Assembly: GCA_003278165.1 (NCBI GenBank)
Contig: QCGU01000004.1
Span: 1 to 63,560 of the forward strand
Source: Pelagibacteraceae bacterium AG-390-A02
GTDB lineage: Bacteria > Pseudomonadota > Alphaproteobacteria > Pelagibacterales > Pelagibacteraceae
Length of the DNA stretch: 63,560 nucleotides
Direction: 5' to 3'
In this document: positions 49,936 to 58,987 of the stretch, one piece after another
How positions within the stretch are numbered: the stretch's first letter is position 1
How the letters are laid out: every line of letters starts with the position of its first letter
Position numbers and translations under genes: made by a program
The notes under the pieces: model-generated
The model's database searches: none
Told to the model about the DNA's origin: nothing
Seen by the model: only the letters and a program-made list of their open reading frames with translations

Positions 49936-50790
49936 TTACCTCCTGACAATATCAAGTTTTCTTTCAACATACACACCTTTTTTTGGGTCAGAAAAACCTG
50001 GATTGTAAAATAATTGACCTTTATTAAAATGAAAGTGAACAACTTGACTTTTTCTAGTTAATTTTTTGTTTATCATTCTTGTTCCACCATGCAACAAATT
50101 AGCAGCCCAAATTATAATTTCACCTTTTTTGATTTTAAGTTTTTTTAACTTACATTTTTTAACATGTATTATATTTTTAATAAATTTTTCATAAATTCTA
50201 TAATTTTTTTCTAAATTTGACATATCAGATGGTTTTGACAATTTTAAATCTTGATAGTCAATTAATGGAAATTTATGACTTCCGGATATGACAGATAATG
50301 GACCATTTTTTTCATGAATATCTTCTAGTGCAATCCATGCTCCTGCTAGATATTTGTGTGGTAAGCTGCCAAAATGAATATAATCACTATGCATTGGCTG
50401 CTCTGTGCCACCAATAAAATTAATAGTGGAAAATGGCAATGGTCTTGAATCATAAAGAAATGTTAATATTTGTTTCAATTTTATGTTTAAAGCAAGCTTA
50501 GTAACGTTTTTTGAAAACTTCCAAGCCTCAACAATTCTTGGAAATTTATTATAATGATAAATCTTTGGATTTTTTTTAATTACACCTTTTTTCAATGCAT
50601 CAGAAATATCTTTATTAACACTATCAATTAATTCATTTTTTATATTTAAGTTAAATGTTGCATATCCATTTTCATGCATACTTATTGCAATTTTTTTTAA
50701 AAAAGAGCTAGCTTTTTTTTTTCTTAATAACTGATAAAAAAAAGGAGATTCAAACCAAGGTTCGTTTAAAACATTATATGACATTATCAT
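49936..50790 (-). CDS. Phytanoyl-CoA dioxygenase (PhyH)-family Fe/2OG oxygenase
   Basis: QPMHSDYIHFGS (HxD) and LLHGGTRMINKKLTRKSQVVHF. Confidence 0.85.
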   Translation of the reverse strand: MIMSYNVLNEPWFESPFFYQLLRKKKASSFLKKIAISMHENGYATFNLNIKNELIDSVNKDISDALKKGVIKKNPKIYHYNKFPRIVEAWKFSKNVTKLALNIKLKQILTFLYDSRPLPFSTINFIGGTEQPMHSDYIHFGSLPHKYLAGAWIALEDIHEKNGPLSVISGSHKFPLIDYQDLKLSKPSDMSNLEKNYRIYEKFIKNIIHVKKCKLKKLKIKKGEIIIWAANLLHGGTRMINKKLTRKSQVVHFHFNKGQLFYNPGFSDPKKGVYVERKLDIVRR

Positions 50791-50833
50791 CTTCTATAAT
50801 TATAATTTATAAAGTCAATGTATAATAAATAAA

Positions 50834-51373
50834 ATGATAAAAAGAACAAAGTTAACAAAAAATTTGTATCTTAAGGAAGTAACATTAAGAGATGTTAGAT
50901 ATGTATTTAAATTAAGATCTAACAAATTTTTAACTAGATATATAAATCCCAGAAAAAATGACACTATTAATAAACAACTTGATTGGCTCAAAGGATATTT
51001 GGAAAGAAGAAAAAATAATGAAGAATTTTACTTTATATTTCAAATTAAAAATAAAAATATTTATAAAAATCTTGGTTTTGCAAGAATTATTAAGTTAGAT
51101 AATAAAACTTTTCATTTTGGCGGATGGATACTTGAAAAGAATACTAAACCGTGGATTGCTTTAGAGTCTTGTCTTTCTATTTATGAATATGGTTTTAAAA
51201 AGTTAAAATATAAAAAATCATTACTATGGATAAATTTAAAAAATTTAGATGTAATAAATTATCATAAGTCTTTAGGAGCAAGGTTTGTTAAAAAAGATAA
51301 AAAAGAAATTTATTTAAGTTTTGACATAAAAACATATATTAAATTAAGAAAAAAATTTAATAACTTTTTCTAA
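50834..51373 (+). CDS. GNAT-family N-acyltransferase (RimJ/PseH-like)
   Basis: LYLKEVTLRDVRYVFKLRSNKFLTRYINP...NLDVINYHKSLGARFVKKD. Confidence 0.82.
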   Translation: MIKRTKLTKNLYLKEVTLRDVRYVFKLRSNKFLTRYINPRKNDTINKQLDWLKGYLERRKNNEEFYFIFQIKNKNIYKNLGFARIIKLDNKTFHFGGWILEKNTKPWIALESCLSIYEYGFKKLKYKKSLLWINLKNLDVINYHKSLGARFVKKDKKEIYLSFDIKTYIKLRKKFNNFF

Positions 51374-51384
51374 AATTTATTATA

Positions 51385-52404
51385 TTAGTATTTTTTTGTT
51401 AATATTAGTATTTCATTTAATATATCATTAATACTAAAATTTTTTTTATCTACAGATTTATATATACGTTTATAATTTTTATTTTCAGTAGCCCAACAGT
51501 TAACCCAATTAACTTCATGATAATGAATAATATCTATACATTTTTTTTTATAATAAACAGCTGGATGCACAATCATACCAGCATGACAACTGATGCTGAT
51601 AAAAGATTTTTTTATATATTCAAAAAAATAATTAAGAGGGATATTTTCAATTATAATAATTTTGTCATTATTAGTATATTCAGTTAAATTTGAAAAGTTA
51701 ACTTTTTTTATTGAAAAATTTTTGTAATATTTTGAATTATTATTATACGATGTAAGAATTATTTTTTTATCTGACTTTTTTGAGAAATTAATAAAAACTT
51801 CATTTATATTATTCTCATTATTTAGTATATCATCAAATTTCTCATCAAGGTGAATTAGAATAAAATCATCTTTTATTTTTAAATCGATAGAATTTTGCTC
51901 AATATAATAAGTGTCTTCAGATTTATTGTTAAATAATTTGTTTAATGTTTTATATTTTTTTGGATAATTATCAATTTTTCCTGTCTCAATTAATGCTTTA
52001 TTTAGTAATATTGAGTATTGGATTTTAAATATTTTGAATAAAAAAATATTTATATAAAAAAAAATTTTATTTAAAAAACCTTTTTTTTCATAAATAAATA
52101 TATATTTAAATTTTGATTTAATAAAAAATAAAAGCAATTTTGAGATTCTTTTTCCATCAAAAGATATAACTGCATCATATTCTTTCAAAAAATACTTTTT
52201 TAAAAATTCATATTTTGAATTTTTATATTTATTATATTCAACTACTTTATTAAAAAAACTTTGCTTAGAAATAAGCTTAAAATTAATATTTGAACAAACT
52301 ATTTCATTATAATCGTATTCATCGCTTATTTGTTTAATTACATTTGATCTTATTAAATAATCTCCCAATCGATCAACCGAAAAAAAAATTACTTTATTCG
52401 GCAA
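51385..52404 (-). CDS. Glycosyltransferase family 9-like (heptosyltransferase-related)
   Basis: FFSVDRLGDYLIRSNVIKQI...YDAVISFDGK...ISCHAGMIVHPAVYYKKKCIDI. Confidence 0.65.
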   Translation of the reverse strand: MPNKVIFFSVDRLGDYLIRSNVIKQISDEYDYNEIVCSNINFKLISKQSFFNKVVEYNKYKNSKYEFLKKYFLKEYDAVISFDGKRISKLLLFFIKSKFKYIFIYEKKGFLNKIFFYINIFLFKIFKIQYSILLNKALIETGKIDNYPKKYKTLNKLFNNKSEDTYYIEQNSIDLKIKDDFILIHLDEKFDDILNNENNINEVFINFSKKSDKKIILTSYNNNSKYYKNFSIKKVNFSNLTEYTNNDKIIIIENIPLNYFFEYIKKSFISISCHAGMIVHPAVYYKKKCIDIIHYHEVNWVNCWATENKNYKRIYKSVDKKNFSINDILNEILILTKKY

Positions 52405-52672
52405 AATACACCTCTTTTGTAAATTTTTTTTTTAAATAATTTCTTAATTTTCTATTTTTTTTGATTTCATATTCTCTCATTAATGCTTTTTTTTTAGATG
52501 ATAATTTCTCATAATAAACTAACTTCCATTTTCTTCCTCTTGTAAATTTAGCCCCTTTACCAGAATTATGTAAAGAAATTCTTTTAATAATATTATTTGT
52601 AAAGCCAACATATGAAATTTTTTTTTTATTTGAAACTGTACAAATTAAATAAACATAAAACATTATTTTCAT
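52394..52672 (-). CDS. GIY-YIG nuclease family protein
   Basis: FYVYLICTVSNKKKISYVGFTNNIIKRISLHNSGKGAKFTRGRKWKLVYYE. Confidence 0.9.
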   Translation of the reverse strand: MKIMFYVYLICTVSNKKKISYVGFTNNIIKRISLHNSGKGAKFTRGRKWKLVYYEKLSSKKKALMREYEIKKNRKLRNYLKKKFTKEVYFAE

Positions 52673-52731
52673 CTTAAATAAAAAATGAGTTAAAGAAGAG
52701 TATATTTTAAATTAAAATTAACCTAAATAAA

Positions 52732-52806
52732 TGGCGGTCCCTAGGGGAATCGAACCCCTCTTTCGAGGATGAAAACCACGTGTCCTAACCGATAGACGAA
52801 GGGACC
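52732..52806 (-). tRNA. tRNA-Glu (anticodon TTC), encoded CCA included
   Basis: Minus strand GGTCCCTTCGTCTATCGGTTAGGACACGTGGTTTTCATCCTCGAAAGAGGGGTTCGATTCCCCTAGGGACCGCCA. Confidence 0.95.
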
Positions 52807-52847
52807 AAACTGCTGCTTTTTATTGTAAAAAAACTGATTAATCAAGC

Positions 52848-53795
52848 CTATCGTTCTAAAATTTGATTTAATTTTACAACCTTTTTAAGGGCTGAGTGTT
52901 TATGTGTCACCAAAGTTTCAGTAATAAATTTATCTTGTTCAATTTTTATTCCTGAAACTAAGTCACCTGAAGTAATTCCAGTTGCACAAAAAATTGAATC
53001 TCCTTTAATAATTTCATTTAATTCGTATTTCTTTTTAAGATCACTAATGCCCATTGCTTTAGCTCTTTTCTTATCTTTATCAGTTTCAAATAAAAATCTA
53101 CCTTGAAAACTACAATTAAAAGTATCTAATGCTGCAGCTGCCAAAACACCTTCAGGACCTCCTCCTGTTCCTAAAAAAATATCAACAGAGTATTTATCAT
53201 CAGTTACTAATAATGCTCCAGATACATCTCCATCAGATATAAATTTAATATTAACTTTTAAATCTCTTAATTCATCAATAATTTTATTATGTCTCGGTCT
53301 TTCCAAAATACATGCAGTTAAATTTTCAGGTTTTTTATTTAAGTATTCACTTAAATTAAATATATTTTTTTTAATTGAATAATCTAGATCAACAACTTTT
53401 TTTTCTTGTACTTTAGTTGAGATTTTTTCCATGTAAGTTTCAGGAGCTTTAAAAAGATCATCTTTTTCAGCAATTGCAATTACTGATAAAGCACCTGGAA
53501 GATTGTTGGCGGCAAAATTAGTACCTTCTAATGGATCGACAGCTATATCAAATTCGGGTCCATTGTTAGTGCCAAGTTGTTCTCCTATATATAACATTGG
53601 AGCCTCATCTAACTCACCTTCACCAATAACTATTTTACCTTTTATATCCATATTGTTTAATTCTCTTCTCATAGAGTCTACGGCTGCTTTATCTGCAGCA
53701 ATTTTATCTTTCTTGCCAACAAGATACGACGAAGCTATTGCTGCTTTTGAGGTTACATTAACAAACTGATCTATGAATTTTTTATCAATGGCCAT
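52848..53795 (-). CDS. glpX: Fructose-1,6-bisphosphatase class II
   Basis: GEGELDEAPMLYIGEQLG...DIAVDPLEGTNFAA...GTGGGPEGVLAAAAL. Confidence 0.95.
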   Translation of the reverse strand: MAIDKKFIDQFVNVTSKAAIASSYLVGKKDKIAADKAAVDSMRRELNNMDIKGKIVIGEGELDEAPMLYIGEQLGTNNGPEFDIAVDPLEGTNFAANNLPGALSVIAIAEKDDLFKAPETYMEKISTKVQEKKVVDLDYSIKKNIFNLSEYLNKKPENLTACILERPRHNKIIDELRDLKVNIKFISDGDVSGALLVTDDKYSVDIFLGTGGGPEGVLAAAALDTFNCSFQGRFLFETDKDKKRAKAMGISDLKKKYELNEIIKGDSIFCATGITSGDLVSGIKIEQDKFITETLVTHKHSALKKVVKLNQILER

Positions 53796-54787
53796 TAGGC
53801 TTTTTTATCAATTAAATCTTCTTGTATAATTTTGGACTCAAACTCTCTTAAACGTTTGTATACACTTGCAAGTTCAATTATAGTCGGCCAAGCCTTTAAT
53901 ATATATTGCATAGAACCTTCAACTCTACCAAAGGCTCTAATTATTTGCTGCATTACACCAAGTGTAACAGCACCAGCTACAATCGCAGGTGCTAAAAAAA
54001 CATATGCTGATAATACATTTGCTTGCAAATATGCAATTCTACCAATGTTAAAATACAAGTATCTGATGTAACTTAAAAAGTGAATATTTCTTACACCATC
54101 AAATAATTCTTCAATAGTTTTTGGACGAATTGTTCCATCATCTTCGGCAATAACAAGAATTTTTCTATAAGCGGCTTCTTTTTTTTGAAGATCATATTCG
54201 ACACCTACTAGTCTTAATATTAAACCAAGCAAAATCAAAAATATTGTTCCACCTACTGACCAAATTAAAGCACCTACTATCAATCCATAATCCCAATCAC
54301 CGAAGAAAAAAATTGGAATTCCAACACTTAAACCAAATAAAATTGGCATAAATTCTACAAGTATCATTAAAGCCTCGATTAAACTTGTGCCAAGCGATTC
54401 CATTATTCTTGAAAATTTAATAGTATCTTCTTGAACCCTTTGTGCAGCTCCTTCTATTTTTCGAGCTTTGTCATAAACACCATGATACCATTCAACCATA
54501 GCTGTTCTCCATCTGAATAAATAATGCGAGGTAAAAAAACTAACTATTACAGCAACACCAACGTACATCGCAGCTAAAGTTATGAAGGATAATAAGCTGC
54601 CCCAATATTCTTCTATAGTAATAGAATTAGGTGCTCCTAAAGCTTTTTGTATCATATCATAAAATTCACCAAACCATTCATTAATTTTTACATCGATTTT
54701 AACTTGTATCCACAGAGAGGATAAAATTATTGCAGAACCTAACCATGACCAAAGATACCAATGCTTTTGAGTAAAAAATCTAAACAT
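53795..54787 (-). CDS. SbmA/BacA-like family transporter
   Basis: WYLWSWLGSAIIL...FRWRTAMVEWYHGVYDKARKIEGAAQRVQEDTIKFSRIMESLG. Confidence 0.85.
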   Translation of the reverse strand: MFRFFTQKHWYLWSWLGSAIILSSLWIQVKIDVKINEWFGEFYDMIQKALGAPNSITIEEYWGSLLSFITLAAMYVGVAVIVSFFTSHYLFRWRTAMVEWYHGVYDKARKIEGAAQRVQEDTIKFSRIMESLGTSLIEALMILVEFMPILFGLSVGIPIFFFGDWDYGLIVGALIWSVGGTIFLILLGLILRLVGVEYDLQKKEAAYRKILVIAEDDGTIRPKTIEELFDGVRNIHFLSYIRYLYFNIGRIAYLQANVLSAYVFLAPAIVAGAVTLGVMQQIIRAFGRVEGSMQYILKAWPTIIELASVYKRLREFESKIIQEDLIDKKA

Positions 54788-54790
54788 TTT

Positions 54791-55072
54791 TTATTTTAAA
54801 AAGTTATCTGCGTAAGATTTCTTTACAGTTTTTCTTTTTCTAGGTTCAATTAGTTCAAATTCAATTTTCTTTTTCTTTGCATAATTTACTGCAAGTTCTT
54901 TTGATGAAAATTCTAATTTTAATTCTGAATAAGTATCAGATGAACTTTCCCAACCCATCAAAGGATTCTTTGATGGATCTTTAGTTTTAAATTCCAATAT
55001 CCATTTGTCATTTTTAGCTAATCCAGATTGCATAGGATTTTTATTTGGAATGTAAATAATAGCTTTTTTCAT
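54791..55072 (-). CDS. ETC complex I subunit conserved region (NDUFS4-like)
   Basis: KWILEFKTKDPSKNPLMGWESSSDTYSELKLEFSSKELAVNYAKKKKIEFEL. Confidence 0.85.
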   Translation of the reverse strand: MKKAIIYIPNKNPMQSGLAKNDKWILEFKTKDPSKNPLMGWESSSDTYSELKLEFSSKELAVNYAKKKKIEFELIEPRKRKTVKKSYADNFLK

Positions 55073-55077
55073 AATGA

Positions 55078-55154
<77 letters not shown>

Positions 55155-55248
55155 AACGAAGTACTAATACAGTAGTTATTAATAATTTCAATGCATAAAG
55201 AGGGCTAAAATAAAAGAAATTTGAATAAAATCTGGTATATAACATAGC

Positions 55249-55728
55249 ATGATAATCACTTGTCCAAATTGTAACAAGCAATTCAAAATTGATAATTCTT
55301 TAATGCCAGATGAAGGTAGAGATTTACAGTGTGGATCATGTAATTATATTTGGTTTTATAATATCCAAGAAAAAAATAATGAAGTACTAGAGTTAAAACA
55401 GGAAATTATAAGTGAAGCCATTGAAACAAAAGTTGAAAATAAAGAGGATAAAATAGAAAAGAAACAACAACCAGAAGAAATAATCAAAACTGAAATAAAT
55501 AATAAAAAAAAAGAAAAAAATATAACTACAATTAAAAAAACAGAAAATGAGGGAATTAAGTTTTTTTCTTATTTAATAGTATTTATTATATCTTTTGTTG
55601 CATTAATTATCTTGCTAGATACTCTAAAAACTCCACTAATTAATGTTTTTCCAGGGTTAGAAATTATACTATTTAACCTTTTTGAAACATTGCAAGATAT
55701 AAAACTATTTATTATAGACCTAATTTAA
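55249..55728 (+). CDS. MJ0042-type zinc-ribbon membrane protein
   Basis: MIITCPNCNKQFKIDNSLMPDEGRDLQCGSCNYIW; one C-terminal TM. Confidence 0.8.
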   Translation: MIITCPNCNKQFKIDNSLMPDEGRDLQCGSCNYIWFYNIQEKNNEVLELKQEIISEAIETKVENKEDKIEKKQQPEEIIKTEINNKKKEKNITTIKKTENEGIKFFSYLIVFIISFVALIILLDTLKTPLINVFPGLEIILFNLFETLQDIKLFIIDLI

Positions 55729-55734
55729 TTTTTT

Positions 55735-56916
55735 ATGATTAATTATATATCCAAGCCTTTTAGATGGTTTTTTAAATTAGAAGCTGCAAGTGGACTTGTA
55801 TTGTTGTTTGCTGCAATAATTGCATTATTTATAAGTAATTCTGGAATAGCAGATTTATATTTTGCGACTCTAAATAAGTATTTATTCATAGGAATTAATA
55901 ATTTTGGATTAAAATTATCAGTATTGCATTGGATCAATGATGCCTTGATGGCAATTTTCTTTTTCTTTGTTACTTTAGAAATTAAAAGAGAATTTTTACA
56001 AGGTGAACTTTCTAATATTAAACAAGCTTTATTACCAATAATAGCTGCTGTAGGAGGAATGTTAGTTCCTGCATTATTTTATGTTTTTATAAATTTAGGT
56101 GACAGTGAAACTTTAAATGGATGGGCAATTCCATCTGCTACAGATATAGCTTTTTCTTTGGGAGTCTTATCTTTATTGGGGAAAAGAGTTCCTTTATCAT
56201 TAAAAGTATTTTTAACTGCTTTAGCAATAATTGATGATTTAGGAGCAATAGTAATTATTGCCCTATTCTACTCTGGAGATTTGAGCATTAAGTATTTAAC
56301 TTTAATGTTGTTAGCTTTTATTGTTCTGTTGTTAATTAATAAATTCAATATTAAAAAGTTTCTACCTTACTTAGTTGTAGGACTTTTTCTTTGGGATTTT
56401 ACGCATAATTCAGGTATACACGCTACTATAGCAGGTGTTTTATTAGCTATGACAATTCCTCATAGAAAAAAAGAAAAAGATTTTTCTTTATTAATAAAAA
56501 TTGAACATGCAATTAGTCCATATGTTGCTTTTGGGATAATGCCTTTATTTGCTTTTGCAAATGCCGGTGTATCTCTAGAAGGTTTATCATTTGCTTCTTT
56601 ACTGGACAAAGTTCCATTAGGCATTGTACTTGGGCTATTTCTAGGTAAACAACTTGGAGTATTTATATTTTCTTATATATCAATAAAATTAAAAGTAGCC
56701 CAAATGCCAAATGATACAAGTTGGTACAATTTTTATGGTGTGGGAGTTCTGACTGGAATTGGTTTCACAATGAGTTTGTTTGTTGGAAATTTAGCTTTTG
56801 CTGAAAACATGCAATACATGGATGGTGTAAAAATAGGTGTATTAACAGGTTCATTGTTATCAACTTTATTTGGTTATTTTCTAATATTGCTTACTCCAAA
56901 TAAACCTAATAAATGA
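55735..56916 (+). CDS. nhaA: Na+/H+ antiporter NhaA
   Basis: WINDALMAIFFFFVTLEIKREFLQGEL...IPSATDIAFSLGVL...LAIIDDLGAIVIIALFY. Confidence 0.96.
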   Translation: MINYISKPFRWFFKLEAASGLVLLFAAIIALFISNSGIADLYFATLNKYLFIGINNFGLKLSVLHWINDALMAIFFFFVTLEIKREFLQGELSNIKQALLPIIAAVGGMLVPALFYVFINLGDSETLNGWAIPSATDIAFSLGVLSLLGKRVPLSLKVFLTALAIIDDLGAIVIIALFYSGDLSIKYLTLMLLAFIVLLLINKFNIKKFLPYLVVGLFLWDFTHNSGIHATIAGVLLAMTIPHRKKEKDFSLLIKIEHAISPYVAFGIMPLFAFANAGVSLEGLSFASLLDKVPLGIVLGLFLGKQLGVFIFSYISIKLKVAQMPNDTSWYNFYGVGVLTGIGFTMSLFVGNLAFAENMQYMDGVKIGVLTGSLLSTLFGYFLILLTPNKPNK

Positions 56917-57455
56917 AAAAAGTAATATTTCTATTATCTATAGTTATGTTTTTATTTAAAACTTCGGCAACAGCTAATTATGATAAAAAATTTTATGATT
57001 TCAGTATTGAGGACATAACGGGTGAAATAATAAATTTTAATGATTACAAAAATAAAGTTATTCTTGTGGTAAATACTGCTAGTTTTTGTGGATTTACGAA
57101 ACAATACGATGAATTACAAGAATTATGGGATTTATATAAAGAAAAAGGATTGGTTGTTCTTGGTGTGCCATCAAATTCTTTTAATCAAGAAAAGAAAAAT
57201 AATGCAGATGTAAAAGAATTTTGTGAAGTAAACTTCAATATTAATTTTCCACTAACTACTATTACCGAAGTTAAAGGAGAAAATGCTCATGAATTTTTTA
57301 AATGGGCAAAAGAAAATCATGGTAAATCTGCAATACCGAAATGGAATTTTCATAAAATTTTAATTAACAAAGAAGGAAAAGTTGAAGATACGTTTGCTTC
57401 TTTTACTGAACCAATGTCAAAAAAGATAATTAAATCTATTGAAAGTATATTATAG
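56913..57455 (+). CDS. Glutathione peroxidase family protein with signal peptide
   Basis: VILVVNTASFCGFTKQYDELQELWDLYKEKGLVVLGVPSNSFNQE (Cys form). Confidence 0.92.
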   Translation: MKKVIFLLSIVMFLFKTSATANYDKKFYDFSIEDITGEIINFNDYKNKVILVVNTASFCGFTKQYDELQELWDLYKEKGLVVLGVPSNSFNQEKKNNADVKEFCEVNFNINFPLTTITEVKGENAHEFFKWAKENHGKSAIPKWNFHKILINKEGKVEDTFASFTEPMSKKIIKSIESIL

Positions 57456-58220
57456 TTCCAAAGTTAGGCCATCATGTGCTGGTATAACGTTTTTAGGTAA
57501 TAACTTTTTCAGAACTTTATAATCTAAAACAGGTGATAAATTTGTAAGAATAGCTTTTTTTGGCTTAAATTTTTTGATTACATTAAGTGAATTTTCTAAA
57601 TTAAAATGCGATGGATGAAAATTATACCACAAGCAATCAATTATTAAATATTTTAAGTTTTTAAAATATTTAAAATCCTTATCAAATATTTTGCTTACAT
57701 CGCTTATATAGGCTAATTTTTTATTAATAATAAAGCAATTTGAATTTACTTTACCGTGCTCAACTATAACAGATTGGATATTAATTTTTTTATTGTTATT
57801 TTTAGTATAAATATTTTTTGGTAATTTATTTAAATTTAATGTAGCTGGATATTCTTTAGAGTAGCTTTTAAAAATATATGAAAAAGAATTTTTTAAATAT
57901 TTAGAAGTGTAATTATCTGCATAAACATTAATTTGTTTTCTACTATTTATATAAAAAGATCTTAAGTCGTTAATTCCATGGGTTTGATCTCCATGCATAT
58001 GTGAAAAAAGAACTTTATTAATTTTTTTAATTTTGTGTCTTAAAAGTTGTTGTCTTAAGTCTGGAGATGTATCTATAAGTATATTTTCATCAGTCGTTTT
58101 TAATAAAGCAGAACATCTAGTTCTGTAATTTTTTTTATTATTCGGGTCACAATTTCCAAAAAAACCATCTGGTCTTGGTACACCCATTGAACTACCACAT
58201 CCTAAAATTATAAATTTCAT
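57450..58220 (-). CDS. MBL-fold metallohydrolase (PhnP-like)
   Basis: ILGCGSSMGVPRPDGFFGNCDP...LFSHMHGDQTHGINDLR. Confidence 0.88.
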   Translation of the reverse strand: MKFIILGCGSSMGVPRPDGFFGNCDPNNKKNYRTRCSALLKTTDENILIDTSPDLRQQLLRHKIKKINKVLFSHMHGDQTHGINDLRSFYINSRKQINVYADNYTSKYLKNSFSYIFKSYSKEYPATLNLNKLPKNIYTKNNNKKINIQSVIVEHGKVNSNCFIINKKLAYISDVSKIFDKDFKYFKNLKYLIIDCLWYNFHPSHFNLENSLNVIKKFKPKKAILTNLSPVLDYKVLKKLLPKNVIPAHDGLTLEL

Positions 58221-58225
58221 CTTTT

Positions 58226-58987
58226 TTAATTAAAAAAAAGTTTGTTAAAATTATTAGTAGTTGCTTCTATTAGCTCCTCTTTAGAAATACTCTTTATTTC
58301 AGCTAACTTAGCAGCAGTAAAATCGATAAATGATGGTTCATTTTTTTTTCCTCTATTAGGTACTGGTGCCAAAAAAGGACTATCTGTTTCAATTAAAATG
58401 CTTTCAATTGGGATTGTTTTAAATGTCTCTTGTAAATCAACTGAATTTTTAAAAGTAATAATGCCACTAGCTGAAAAGTAAGAATTTAAGGATAATAATT
58501 TTTCTGAAAATTCTTTTGAACCTGTAAAACAATGCATTAAAATTTTAATATTCTTATCTTTATATTGATTTAAAATTTCAAATGTTTCATTTTCAGCATT
58601 TCTAGAATGAACAATTAATGGAATATTAGTTTTTACTGATGCTTCAATATGCTCTTTAAAGCTTGCTATTTGTTTATCTTTTTCACTATTATTATAATAA
58701 AAATCTAATCCAGTTTCACCAATACCTATAATTTTTTTATTATCTTTTAAATTATCAATTATCTCATTTGCAGTAATTATATTAGTAGAACTTTCATGTG
58801 GATGAATACCAATTGTACCATAAATCATTTCATCTCTATTGACTAACTCCTTAACTCTAGAAAAGCTTTTAAAGGATGTAGATATTGTTAATAATTTTTT
58901 GATTCCAACATCTCTTGATCTTTGCAAAACATTTGGTAAGTCAGTGAATAGAGGTTCATGATCTAGATGACAGTGTGAATCAATCAT
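58226..58987 (-). CDS. tatD: TatD family deoxyribonuclease
   Basis: MIDSHCHLDHEPL...IGIHPHESS...IGIGETGLDFYY...LIVHSRNAE...ETDSPFLAPVPNRGK. Confidence 0.93.
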   Translation of the reverse strand: MIDSHCHLDHEPLFTDLPNVLQRSRDVGIKKLLTISTSFKSFSRVKELVNRDEMIYGTIGIHPHESSTNIITANEIIDNLKDNKKIIGIGETGLDFYYNNSEKDKQIASFKEHIEASVKTNIPLIVHSRNAENETFEILNQYKDKNIKILMHCFTGSKEFSEKLLSLNSYFSASGIITFKNSVDLQETFKTIPIESILIETDSPFLAPVPNRGKKNEPSFIDFTAAKLAEIKSISKEELIEATTNNFNKLFFN

